Positions 38,147-50,494 of a stretch of DNA of 64,000 nt are shown one piece after another (the first letter of the stretch is position 1; each line of letters starts with the position of its first letter). The notes below the pieces were generated by a model. The model ran no database searches. It was not told the origin of the DNA and saw only the letters and a list, made by a program, of their open reading frames with translations. Source of the stretch: Ciborinia camelliae. Taxonomy: Eukaryota; Ascomycota; Leotiomycetes; Helotiales; Sclerotiniaceae. The translations under genes were made by a program, and so were the position numbers. The DNA lies in NCBI GenBank assembly GCA_025890175.1, contig JANPYM010000001.1:3326971-3390970 (forward strand). Direction: 5' to 3'.

Positions 38147-38522
38147 CCATCTAACTGAATAGGTAACTAATTGCTAAATTGGTATGGCGAAGTACTCTCA
38201 TATTCCTCATTGGGTTAATGATTGTCTCCCCCAAGAGAATTAAATGATAGGTACACTCACGTGTAACCCATTACCAGCGACTAGGTATTAAGACGCTATG
38301 GCTATACGTAACGGTATAACGAGCTAATTATTGAACTATTCAGTGGAGACTGATGATTCCGATGATATCTACGTTTGGACTGCAGCTTCGGATCTAGAGA
38401 CTTTAGCGCGAATTGGAAATATTTAAGAGCTGGCTTCTGCTGCTGTGTGGTTTCATTTTCTTCTTTCTTACATCTCTTTTTTATCTTTTATTTTCTATCT
38501 TTTGTTTTTCCACAACATCTCA

Positions 38523-38665
38523 ATCTTCAACATTTGTATCTTCAACATTTATATCTTCAACATTTATATCTTCAACATTTATATCTTCAACATTTATATC
38601 TTCAACATTTATATCTTCAACATTTATATCTTCAACATTTATATCTTCAACATTTATATCTTCAA
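38523..38665. repeat. 15-bp minisatellite, about 9.5 copies
   Basis: Tandem unit ATCTTCAACATTTAT, almost perfectly conserved. As 15 is divisible by 3, every frame stays open. On the minus strand it would read as repeats of V-E-D-I-N. There is no convincing gene around it, so I treat it as a minisatellite. Confidence 0.9.
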
Positions 38666-38722
38666 TAGGGCGGCCATTGTGACGGATACCTTGCACTGTC
38701 AAGATCCTCCTGAGGGAGAAAA

Positions 38723-39118
38723 GGGGAGAAGCGAGAGAAATCTTTCAAAGCCCCAAAAATCATTTGTGTTTCATTTAGTTCAAAGCTAGGCAAGTACACT
38801 TCGATATCATCCACCTCACCTCCTTCACAGGGGATCACCTTTTTGGTAATCGGGAGAAGCTAAGGAAAGCCCGACCTGGGAAACCAGATCACCCGAGGGA
38901 GCCTTGCAAGTGTAAGATTGACCTTCGGGGAAATCCGGAGAAGCGAAAGAAAGCCGGATATAAATTTATAATTCGTTTTGAAAGAGATTAGCTTTGGATA
39001 AGTGGGAAGAATTTTATCTGTCTTGCTAAGCTTTCGTGTTCTATGCGCTATTTAGTCAAGGCCCTACCTCGAAAGAGATCCGCTGTTGCGAAGTCAGGAA
39101 AAGCGAAAGAAAGCTCGG
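38723..39118 (+). repeat. Hairpins sharing one loop sequence
   Basis: Four copies of a loop-like motif close to AGAAGCGAAAGAAAG occur at about 38727, 38855, 38938 and 39099. In three, the motif is enclosed by a perfect but different stem: GGGG/CCCC (38723-38754), TCGGG/CCCGA (38850-38874) and ATCCGG/CCGGAT (38932-38958). In the second and third the loop is exactly 15 nt. The fourth copy has lost pairing. The copies lie in different reading frames, so a protein repeat does not explain the conservation. Confidence 0.6.
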
Positions 39119-39204
39119 CACGTGATCATACTATTGAAAAGGTGGGTCTTCCAATGGGGATTTTCATAATAGCTTAAATCTTAATTATATGTTGTCAATA
39201 TTGA

Positions 39205-39240
39205 GGGCGTGCTAAGCACGCATATGTTTCAGAGCCTATT
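39205..39240 (+). repeat. Dispersed repeat with GCGTGC hairpin, copy 1
   Basis: The segment TTGAGGGCGTGCTAAGCACG and the AGAGCC that follows match 41764-41800 with mostly C/T and A/G differences. This copy contains a perfect hairpin, GCGTGC-TAA-GCACGC. A second hairpin, GGGGG-CACT-CCCCC, lies at about 39324-39337. It is likely a fragment of a RIP-affected mobile element. Confidence 0.5.
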
Positions 39241-41946
39241 CTGATTTTGAAGCTGAAAAGGTTGATTTCTATGAATTTTTGAAGCTATATAGATTTTGAA
39301 GCTTTTAATATCTTGGGGGGAAGGGGGCACTCCCCCAAACCCTTTACCACCGGTGCAAACATAGGTAATAAAGAAAGTTATATGTTGTCTGAGCTCTACA
39401 TTAATATGGGATTTAATTACCGAATATTTGGCTTAATATCAGATTGATTCGTGATAATCAAGGCTGGAATGATTGCATTGGGATGGAATCTTTGGATTGG
39501 GATTTTTGGAGCTGTTTCGGGATGCGATTTTGAACTGGCAGGTTACATAGAGCTGAGAGCTTAGAGATTTAGGTTGGGTTGTTAAAATATAAATAGATTA
39601 GAAAAAGTTTTAAAATATTAAAATTGTTGAGTTGTTTGTGTGAAATAAGCAAGACAATATATGAGGGAACGTAAAAGCTAAAGCTAGAGTCGAAGTGAGA
39701 GTAACAGCTTCAATAAAAACTTCAAACCCCGCTCCCTTGTAATAAGACCTTCTTGTTCTCATATTTATGCTTGCTGATGCAAGTAAAAGGCCAAACACAT
39801 AATTAAAACCAGCCGGAACCATTTTCTATTGTATGTCACGTTCAGTTTATGTTCACTGGTGAAGTCAATTTATTGATATCATTGTCCCCAAGTACTTCAA
39901 TCGAAGTGTAAGATGGTTTTCTTGAATTTCCTGGGCTCTTCAAGACGATTTTGGCAGGATGATGCCAAATTAGTTGCCGTTGCATTTATATATCAATAAA
40001 ACCTAGCGATTCACTTCATTGCTCCCAATGAAATTCCCTTGCTTCCATTCTCAGACTTGGGCTGATGTCTGTACCAAAATATTTATATACCTTCGAAACC
40101 TGAAAATTGGTGGTAATGATTCATGCCGAGGATTGGGGCCTATCAAAATAGACTGTTGGGTGAAAGGGGTGACGGGGTACGCAGTTGAAAATCTGAGTGG
40201 GCAACGGCGAGCTGTATTACTGCGGTCTACATCGATATTTATCATCACCTTACTAATTGTCATCATTTACCTCATATCCTCCACGTAATCTTCTCACATC
40301 AAAAGTTTCAGCTGCATTCGCAAACACCATGACAATCACGTGACATAAGTATCTCGTTCCTTCCCCATACATCCACACATCTCGCATTACTCCATACCAA
40401 CCCCATTGCCACGGAGATTAAAACAGACTATCATAATCGCCCTTTCTCAGTCCAATTCACGGTAATTACGGCACTTAAAGTTTGGTCTAAACGCATATCC
40501 ATACATTTTCCATTTCCCATGTGACCATATTCAAGTTGACATACCCAGCTCCGCTCAAGATTAACACCATGGTCTACTCTCCAGTGCTCTTACCATAAGC
40601 TTCAGACTACTCTTGGTACTATGAATAGAGTGTGAAGAATACTCTTCGAATTTTGGTGTATGGTTTAACGACCGATTGGAATTATTCGGCTAATGAAGAC
40701 TACTTTTGTGTCTAATTTAGTCATCCACTCAAATTTGCTCTGCAGCCTCATTTTTAAGAGGCTGGATCCTCGTCTCCTATGCTGTTAGGGCCGGTTTTCA
40801 GGTTGGTGGTGTTCATTTAGACTTTTTTCTCTTTTGGTATCGATACCATAGTCCGCACATCAACAGCAGTATCCATCTAATTTTACTTACAGATAGAATC
40901 CCTGCATCGGACTTATCTTAGACCATGAATTATGATAAAAAGTCTCGAAATTTTTTAGTTAGATTTAGTGTTGTTGACGCCGATTTATAGTTTTTCCCAA
41001 TGTAGATAGAAGGAACGTTTGTTATATAAACTTAATTCATCTCAAAATGGTTAGGCACAACTTCATCACTTGGACTTGGCCAAAGCTCCCCAGAAAACTT
41101 TCCACATTTAAGAGGTTTGATGTTGAAATCGTTAGGCAAATCTAAGTAAATATCTTAACAGGTCATTTCTCCTAGCACTTACCCCATTGAAACCTTACTA
41201 GTTTTGGCTATACGAATTCCATGGCCTTCTCTTTCTTGTCTTAGCCCACACGTCTCTAGGCTGCGCAACGGGTACCCGCGGGGCGGGTATTTTTGGCGCA
41301 GTCGATAGCCAGATTATAGGTTTTGCCTTTCTTTCGAGATACCCTCGTACCTCTTGGTCTGTCCTATTCCGAGTCGCCTTTCCTTCCTAAACTATTTCCC
41401 CCAATATTACCCATAACGATTCCAGGTCATCAGAAATTTCCAATTTAGTTTGACGCTATCTATAATTAACTTTTATCCCGTACTGGTAAAATTTTGCAAA
41501 TATGAGATTGATTTAGCGTATTTGGTGTGCTGTACGCCAGCTTATGAGATCTAGATCTAGATGCTTTTCAATGAAACAGTAGTTACAAGCTTCGGAATGG
41601 TTCTCCAATTTGATAGAAAGAAAATGCTTTTGCATCCATTAGTCACCTGTGGGTTGGGTTTGATAAATCTGTCATTTCTCGGCTCCGGATAGGGGGGCTG
41701 CCGTGATCCGAAAGTCTAATTTTATGTCACGTGTTTTTGTATCAATCGATGGAATGTGTTCATTGAGGGTGTGCCAGGGTACGCATGTGTTTTAGAGCCT
41801 TTTTGGTTTCCCATATATCCTAGGTAGAGTCATACTCTTAATACTCAGGTCCTTTTTTATTGTGGGTCGCTGCATGTTCGTTAGAACGACGCTTTGACTC
41901 TGTTGATATAGATGCTCTATAACCACCACTTAACTAGTTTAGTCAT
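39241..41946. other. Gene-poor spacer with repeat fragments
   Basis: About 2.7 kb with no supported gene. It includes the second copy of the dispersed repeat (41764-41800) and a local G/C cluster near 41270-41290. The frames near 39610 and 40019 are short and without recognisable features. The region may be a graveyard of old mobile elements. Confidence 0.45.
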
Positions 41947-42004
41947 TGTTGATATAAAGTAGTTCTACATACACTAGCTCGATACACAATAATAATATCA
42001 ACAA
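41947..42004 (+). mobile_element. 58-bp MITE-like element, copy 2
   Basis: Inverted copy of the element at 38089-38146. It begins TGTTGATATAAAG and ends AATATCAACAA. It is flanked by the direct repeat TAGTCAT at 41940-41946 and 42005-42011. The core sequences are identical apart from one base that I could see, a C/T type change in the GCGTATCGAGC segment. Confidence 0.7.
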
Positions 42005-43005
42005 TAGTCATCATGAGTTCCTCATATAGAATCTCTTGACTCAGTAGAACCTAGCTATTTAGTCACTAAAATATAATGATGTTTATACCATACGAACAAT
42101 AGGGTCTGATGGGATGGACTCTGTTGATAAATGCGATGCCAAAGAGTCTCAGGGGCCCAAAAGATATTAGCCGAGATCTGAACTTCACGGGTACGGAACA
42201 AATTTCTCATTTGAATGGGCTCTTGGAAAGAATCTACTTCCAATAATTCCTATGGATCTAGCCATCTGCAGTACTCTATCGCCCGATCTTCAATCTAAGT
42301 CTCTCCTTTCACAATCAGTTTACCTTTCGGATCCCGAAGTCCCCTTCATCTGAGATAAACAACTACAAAATTATGAAAACTAAAACTAAAACGGCACAAC
42401 GTAAAAGGAGCCAGTCTAAAGATGGCGAAGAGCTTGCTTTCGGTTGGTGCAGTTTCATATCAACTGAAGAAGTAGGAGCTACCGTGGGCGTTTCTTGTCA
42501 AAATCTAAAGGTGTAATTTGAGTTTAGACATTGAAATGAATACTCCGATTTTCCGAACAAAGGCGTCCTTAAATGTTTGACTTAACTCATGAGTAGTCTT
42601 CTGTCCTTTTCTTCCTAATTTGACTGTAACTTAGAGGGGGCTTTGGTCATAATTCGATAAATCAGGGTGAAGCCAGAGGTAATTTAGAGTTCTTCTAGTT
42701 CCATTGATAAATCTCAAGGCTTTCTAGTAGAAGAAACTTGGTTACTAGCAACTTACTACCAACTCTACTTGACTCGTAGTACCTATCATTGCGCCGATCA
42801 TTGAGTTTTAGAAAATCTGATTAGATTTAGCCCGAGCAGAAATGTGTATAAGATGGACTCCGCCCACATTCAGGTTCCTTTCTCCGTCAGCATCAAGATT
42901 CATTTTCAAATACTTACATTTAACCCATTTCTTTTTGATCTGGGAATATCGGTATTTACTTTTATTTATAATAAGTCTTGATACAAATCTTTTACATACT
43001 TTACA
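42005..43005. other. Intergenic, upstream of the 224-aa protein gene
   Basis: No gene is supported. ACTCTGTTGATA recurs at about 41896 and 42116, suggesting further fragments related to the 58-bp element's ends. The last 160 bases are presumably the promoter of the following gene. Confidence 0.4.
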
Positions 43006-43829
43006 ATGGGTTATTCACGACGTCACGACGGCCGTAGCTCGATCGTCGAGGAAAATATCCACACCTACCCCGCCCAAACCCCTCATCTCAACAAACGTCA
43101 ACTCGCCGTGGGCGATGTAACTCTGGGAAGTATTGCCATGCTTTCCCCTTTACCAGTCGGTAAAAAGGCTCCCAAGATACATTGTCTCAAGACCGGCAAA
43201 CAAATGAACGCCCGCGCGTTCAATCACCCGGTTGCTATTCTCGCAATTTCCAAATACGACGGCAAGGAAGTTTCAGCTCTTTGTTGCACGATATCTGGAA
43301 ATAGCAACCCGATTACATCGGAGGCTCCAAGCTTCCTTCCTATTTCGCCCATTACCCTTAACGAGGACTACGATTGCGTCCCTGATATAAGAAATGAGGC
43401 AGTACTAGAAAATAAAGCGATGTTAAAACGTTGCTACATACTTACCGGACATGGTGAGTCTCCATTTTGTTTCTCTACATATTCCCAATTCCGTTTTTAC
43501 ATCTTCAATCAATTCTTCAATCCAATTGGCAATGCCATGCTCGCAAGCCTTTTGGATTTGTTGATGTATATATCCACTAAGTCAGAGCACTAACATCTAC
43601 AGTGTACAACATCCCTCTCTCCCTCCTCTTGAAATGGGGATTCAATACCTCGAAATTCTCCACTCGACTCTGCTATGCATCTTTTAATATCTTATTGAAG
43701 TCCCTAGGACTTCATAAGTGGGCATACAGACAAGAGTTCATCCGTACACCCGACCTTATCGCCGATGACTCCAAAAGGGACGAGATCTTGACGGTAGATA
43801 TCACCAAATGTTTACCTAAGAAGTTCTAA
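43006..43829 (+). CDS. Uncharacterised protein with FNHPV core, 224 aa
   Basis: Exons are 43006-43453 and 43603-43829, with a 149-bp intron that has a GTGAGT donor, a CACTAAC branch site and a CTACAG acceptor. The protein has a basic N-terminus (MGYSRRHDGRS), then GDVTLGSIAMLSPLP, ARAFNHPVAILAIS and ALCCTISGN. A long middle part leads to KRCYILTGHVYNIPLSLLLKW and the C-terminus. The pattern (G.I..L...., then a HPV.IL strand, then a hydrophobic strand ending in T.SGN, then a strand with Y.L.....IPLS.L) recalls uncharacterised fungal proteins and loosely the PemK/MazF-like SH3 barrel. That link is a visual impression only. No signal peptide or membrane segment was seen. Confidence 0.7.
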
Positions 43830-46800
43830 CCCTCTCGTTTATTACGGCTATATACCAAGACACTATATAGCATCATCGACATCATCATCATCATTATCAT
43901 CATCATCATCATCGATATCGCAATATTCAAATCCTCCGCCAACCCTTTGACAATATCTTAACATTCAAACAGCACTCCAAGGCAGATCCTTGTGGTAGGC
44001 CGTGGAGTTGCCAATGAAGAGTCTAGATATCAAGTCATCGATCATTGATTCTTCACTCATTGATCGCCTCGACCAACATGTTTCCCTGATACAGATACTG
44101 GTTTTACCATTACTGCGACGGGGCCTTCGGGCCATTGAGATGTCTGCTTTATGTAGGCACTTGAAGGTCTTATTGACATGAGCTCTGACCGCTTTTTGTC
44201 AGAAATTGTATACCTAGGTAGTGCTTCTTTTCTTTACTCATCGTATGATAAGTATTGTGCTTATTTGATCAAGAAGATATGAACAGGAAGGAACCTTTGT
44301 GAAGAGGGGGCCGAGAGCGGGAAGAGAAAGAAAGAGGGAGGAGAAAAGGAAGGAACGTTTCAGAATTCGAGAGGCCGCTTCTTATATTCCCCCACGTAAC
44401 AATATAGGCTTTCCCAATCATTATTTCTTTAGGTTTCAGGGAGCAGGGGGTTGGTATGTAGCAACAGCATGGTACTATATACAATACTCAGCCCAACGCC
44501 ACGTCTCATTATTCCCATGACTTCATTCTTCCCTTATATTTAAAATACTTGAGAGTGCAAATGAGTAAAAGGTTGACTCCTCTAGATAAACTTTGAACTA
44601 CATTATCCAACTTTAGGTAGTCCAATCCGATTCTTAAAAAGGTTTGCTGTGAGAATAGGAAAGTGCAAGTGTCATTGGGTCGCAACTTCTCTTCCCTCTG
44701 AATGCCTCTTTCCCTTATTTACCTACCTAGGTATCCATCACAACAAAAAGAATTCAAGGTCCCCATTCATCGCAGTAGAAGTTTTCTGATGCTCGGCATG
44801 TTCTTACGTGATTTCTAGTCACTTAATTAGATATCTTGACCCCCTTGAGCCCATCACATCCTTCCGGCGTGAATCCCTTCGGTCTTGTTTATATATACTC
44901 AGCGACGTCTATTAATCTCATCTCCATATATAAACTTGTTGTATTATTGTGCATAGTATATGCATTAATCGTGGGGGGATTATATGCTACGGAATACGGA
45001 ACTAGCGTGAAACGCTAGTTCCGTACACACGGTGAATGTTACACATTCACGTGTTCTTACAACAACTATAACTGAGAGTGCTATTCAAGAAATCACCCCT
45101 TAAACTTACCTAACCACCCACCTAACTATCTACATACCTACCTACCTACCTACGTACTCCCCATCCCTATCCAAAACAAATTGGAAAGCTAGAGAAAAAT
45201 AACCGTATCTAACACAATAATCAAAATATATATCCGCCAAACTATTCTACATCCTACTTGATCCAACTCTGGGTCTACCATACATACCACCTTCACCCAT
45301 CCCGAAAATATGTAATACAAATATAAAACCGAACATCCCTCTATATTTTCATTCTTCGGACTTAGCTTTCTTCTTCAGCTAATCTTACAACACAACACAA
45401 CACAACACCTCTTTGTAAAAGGAGAAGAAAAAAGAACGTGACAGAAATCAATATCAGCGCGAAGAAATCTCATCACTATCATTTCCCACCCAACCTGCAA
45501 GTCTCGGACCCAAACCAAAGTAAAGAATCTAAACCCAAACCCCTATAACCCAATTCATCATGACACATGCGTTTCCCGAACCCTAAAGAACGTCCTTCGA
45601 TTCTAATACCCAGCTTTATATATATACAACTATCCCTCTAAAAACGTGTCACGCACTCTCAATCAAACTAATCCCGAAAGATTGTTTAGGCCTCATCCAT
45701 CTCAATGTATCGAAATCCCTTTTCTTTTTCTAGACCTCAATTAGTACGAATATCCCAAATTCGAGTTCAAGTTCAAATGAAAGAAAAATGCAAGATTTCA
45801 GATTCTATAATGCGTCTCATTACTCTTTACTTCTTTGGTTAGATGTGAATAGACTCCAAAAGATGCAGAGAGAGAGCCTAGTACGTGGACGTAGACAAGC
45901 CACTGGTATTTATGCGAGAGTTTGAGAAAAGGAGATACGGAAGCTACGCCATAGTAATGCGTAGTAGGAAGGAAACTTGCTTTTATAATTGTCACGATTT
46001 GGGGCACGTGACCGCACCGCCCGCGTAGTGGGTGCATATAAGGATCGCGTACTTCGTGCGCTCAATGGAACATGCTTTCTATACAACATTTATTTTGACC
46101 TACTATTGATCAATAGTATTACCTTCCACCGAGTAACCGAACCAACAATATTAGAGGAAGGTGTGGTGATGGTTTATGGTTTTTGTTAAAGATGCTAGAT
46201 GGTTGCCTTAGCTATCTTGATTAAGAAAGGGAGGGAGAGGTGGTGAGAGAGTGGGAAGGAGGGAGAGAGTGGGAAGGAGGGAGAGAGTAGAAATGAGGGA
46301 GAGAGTAGGAAGGAGGGAGAGAGGATGAGAGAGGTATTGATAGAGAGAGAAAGAGGATATGAAAGGAGGGGTATGAAGATGACTTCTTCAAACGTAAAAC
46401 GAATAAAAACAACCATCCATCAATCCATCACCCAATATATAAATACCAGTACCCCCTTCCCCACAGATCAAAAGTGAATGGGTAGTAAAACCAAACTGGG
46501 AGTCATTGGAAGAACCCGAAGGAATAGTGTGAACTCTCACCATCACCCACATTATAATCAAGATGCGGACAAATGACTTCCATTTCCACAGCCGACTTCT
46601 TCCACAGCATGAATAAATAAATATCCATTCTTTAATCCATCGATATTCCCACGAAAAGAAAAAAAAAGACCCAAGTTACAACACCACCTAATCATTGATA
46701 ATATCATTTATGTATGAAATGCATGTTGTAAAAATTGGCGAGGGGGAAGAAAGTTTTTATTTATGATTTATATATACATACCTAATAAAGGCCACGGTAA

Positions 46801-49800
46801 TCTAATCTAGGTAATTTTAGCAGTATTTAGGTACTTATATTTCATGCCTATTCAATGAAAATCCAATATCAATTAGGTAATTAGATTATCTACTTTAATA
46901 ATATTCCATCACTGACATGCCATGCCTATTAATGAATATTTGTATTAATTTCATTTCATATATCCCAATTGAATCTTCCTTCCTTCCTTCTTTACTTTCC
47001 CCCCACAAAATCAGCAACAAATGTACGTATTCATTAAAAATCTCACCAAAAAGAGATAAGGGATAAATCATAATTGAAAAAGAAAGATATGAAACTCGAG
47101 TGCCTCAACTACCTCAACTAACTTAACTAGGTACCTATACTAGATATTCAAGGCGAGATTGAAACTGGAGGTCATTCGAAGAACCTTGGAAAGGGAAATG
47201 AAAAGTATTCAATAAGGTCACCCACCGCTGGGGGGTGACGTTGTATTAATGATGAAATGAAACGATTTGATATATTGATATTGAGAGACAATTCTACCGA
47301 AACCCCAAGTGGGAAATTGCATCTTTTGTCCATGTCTAATATCCAGTGCCTTCGTTAATTCTTCTCCACGATGGATATACAGAATAGCCTAGCAGCTACT
47401 GTCAGGTTATAGTAGTTACATATTCCCTCCCTATCTTTACAATCACGTAAAAGATTCTTCGCAGCAAGGCGGTTGGTAACTATACCATCGTGTCAAGATG
47501 GCACATTTACCTACTTCCAGTCTGATTGAAGAAAGCATATACGTGAGAGAATTGAGCTAGTAGCAGGCCGCTGTGATTTCGTGATGGGTGGATAAATTCA
47601 CCATCGAGGTCCGCTACATTGGAGATGAATCCTCTGAGAGGTTAACTGTCACCTCAACACGTGATTTACCAATTCCCCTCAACATGAATCGACCAGCATG
47701 AGAATTTTGGAGCCAACAGACATATGAATAGCTTGAAAATGTGATTGTGTACAGATGCTGATAGCCTGCATGTCTCCAGGCAATAGAAAAAAGATAATCA
47801 CGTGATAAACTTGGTTTTTATCTTCCCTTAACTCTTCTTGCGCGGGGAGAAACCCGAAGATGGTGAAGTATTAGATGCCGCTACATCTCACACCCGATCG
47901 TTGGTGGCTGCGTTGTCAAGCGAATCATCATTGAAAGAAAAGTAGGCTTACGGTAGAGCTTGCGACGCCTCTTTGCTCTTTGGCTTCTAGAACATTAGAA
48001 AGCTTTCCCCCACTTCGTGACTTCTCAGCCAATTTGAACAGAAGAATTATTCCTCAGTAGTTGAATCCGTAAACCCTGAGGGGAGATAACAATTGATGCT
48101 TTGAAGTCCGTGATGTGAAAGGGAAACAAGGAAAAAAAATGAAAACGCAACTGTAATATGGAAGCAAATGAAGTTGGAGATGGCATGAAAATGTAAGATG
48201 GGGTTTCTGGGTGAGAATTACTATCATAGCAGGGAAGATCCTTTGATAAGTGTCAGGAAATCATATATTTGAATCTTCATTGTCAGCCTTATCCATTGTT
48301 AGGAGCTGGAGGCAGTGGAGGGAAGATGCAGTTGGTCCCTTGTAGTAGAAATCCCGAGATTCGCGATGGAAAAATCAAACCGGAGAAGGATACTCCAAGA
48401 ACGATAAAATGAAATGGATGATCTTGTCTCCTTGGCTATTTATTATCCTTTGTACTTCGTGTTTTTCGTTGAGTGTGACGGATGACTTGAGACAGGAACG
48501 GATTTTTGAGTTTCTGGAAAAGAAAATGTGGGGAGAGCCGTGAAGGGGTTGGAACTTGGTAGGAGCGTAGAACCAATTGAATAATAATTAGATTATAGAA
48601 GGAGCAAAAGGTTGGAGACGATGTGTGATGATATCATGATATATCATATTCATATTCATAGGTATGGGTTGAATGGGTTGAATGGAGACAGGGAGAAGAA
48701 AAGGATTGATTGATGGGATTTCTGATATGGTTAAAGAAAGTTGAACATCTGCTGCCCTTTGCTTCATGCAATGTACGAATGGAGTAATGGAGTGTCGGAG
48801 TTCATAGGTAGGTAGTAGTAGGTACAAATAAAAATAATTGATGTGTATGTATTTGTGCTAGTACCGTATGGATGTTGATGATTTGGAATTGACCAATCAA
48901 AGAGTAGCAGCGACAGGTTCGGTTCTCGAGGGTAGGATAAAAATGGAATCAGAGTGGATGTAGATGTGGATATGGATATGAATATGGACTATTATTATTG
49001 TACCAGGTCCGCCGTGCAAGATGTAAGGAGTATAATAAATTTTGTGCTTCGTTGGAACTTGGAACGTGGATGTAAGTTGTAAGTGATAAAGAATATTGGT
49101 TTTTGGTCGTTCAAAATACTGAAGAGGCAAAATGGCCGGTCGGATGGTTATCAAAGTTTATATCAAATGGACATTGGAGAAATCCTGGAGCTGGGTGGGA
49201 AAAAAGAGCGGATACATCATGATTCTGATTCTGATACTGTAGGTGTTGATCTTTTGAGGGGAGGGGAGGGAACTTGGAAGGAGCGGGAGATATGTACAAG
49301 AGATGGAACATCGCCGAAAAGGATACTGTATTTACAGACAATACCGTATATACCAGTAGCCGCCGGTAGCTACCTTTTTCAATATCAATACTGTATCATA
49401 AATGTCAATAATTGATGAAGATATCAAAATGATAAGGATGGATGGGAAATCATTCAATGTTCTCGTTCTCTCTCTCTCGCCTTTCTTTCCCTCTTTGTTC
49501 CATTTTTACGTGACCCCCAGCATTCACTAGGCCGCGAATGATTTGCCTGCCGATGCTAGAACATCCAAAGGTCTCCAAAATGAACTCATATCTCTCCAAA
49601 ACGGTAGAAACGGCAGAAGATGCCGTTTAACATCCTGAAAAAGACAAGGTGACGGGGAGAGGATTCTCATTAGGACAGGAAAGCTGTAGAGACGGACACG
49701 AAGACGGGCAATTAATCCCCTGCTTTTTTCATCAGTACCACCTAGGTAGGTAACTTGTATTGTCCGGCTTGTACCGCAATGCTTGTTTCGATTGACTTTT

Positions 49801-50494
49801 CTCTCATAAATCAGAGTTGAGAGAGTGAGTGAGTGAATGAGCGAGTAAAATGAGGATCTTTTCTATTATGAATAACTATTTTACTACAGGACTACATAAA
49901 AGAATACAATTCACATACGAACATTTAAACCACTGATCCATTCAACGTAATTTGTGAAATATATCTACCATCTCGTATAACATCAACGACCAAAAACTAA
50001 CTATCTTGGTACTCTCTCAAATCACCCGCGACCTCCTTCTCTCTTCTCCTCCCCTCTCCTCTCCTCTTCGTGTTTTATATTTGTATTATTTTGTCTTACA
50101 ACCCGATTTTTATGAAAATCCAACAGAAGCGACTTTCAGACTTTCCAAACCAACCCGGAGCCAACTGCGCCACTCATAACTGTTTGTTTTGACCCCTTCT
50201 GGCTCATCTTTCTTTTCTCCACTTTCTCCGTCACCCAGACTTTCTCCGTCAGGACGCAGCACTCACTCAGGACACAAGATTGATTGATTATCAACCAGCC
50301 CCCGGCCATAACTTGAATTCTGTGCACGGTCCAACTAAACGGACGACAACCACCGATTCATTCTTCCTTTAACCTACACACTATCTCCTGTTCCAAAGAA
50401 TTGAATACATACACACAATTTTATATTTCTTTTTTCAACTTCGACATAGACGTTCGAGTTGCAGCTCTCGTGAAAGCTGTCAATCTCGATATTT
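43830..50494. other. Long gene-free spacer
   Basis: 6.7 kb with no supported gene. It holds a CAT repeat (about 43870-43912), TACCTACC arrays (45130-45152), the twin hairpin at 44995-45053, an 18-bp GGGAGAGAGT-type repeat (about 46240-46322), AT-rich stretches near 46690-46960 and a CT-rich 5' leader before the kinase gene. The open frames of 60-110 codons here show no domain, splice pattern or codon character. Confidence 0.55.
44995..45053 (+). other. Two adjacent perfect hairpins
   Basis: The first hairpin is at 44995-45025: 14-bp perfect arms (TACGGAACTAGCGT and its complement) around a GAA loop. The second is at 45032-45050: 8-bp perfect arms (GTGAATGT) around TAC, extended by CAC/GTG with one bulged G. 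The 170 bases before them are AT-rich and read as a hydrophobic peptide, reminiscent of mitochondrial DNA. A small mitochondrial insert or a structured RNA are both possible. Confidence 0.5.

Noticed and set aside
38702..38985. Possible protein-coding exon over the hairpin group
   Set aside because: The repeated motif falls in different frames in successive copies and stops break each frame, so a coding explanation does not fit.
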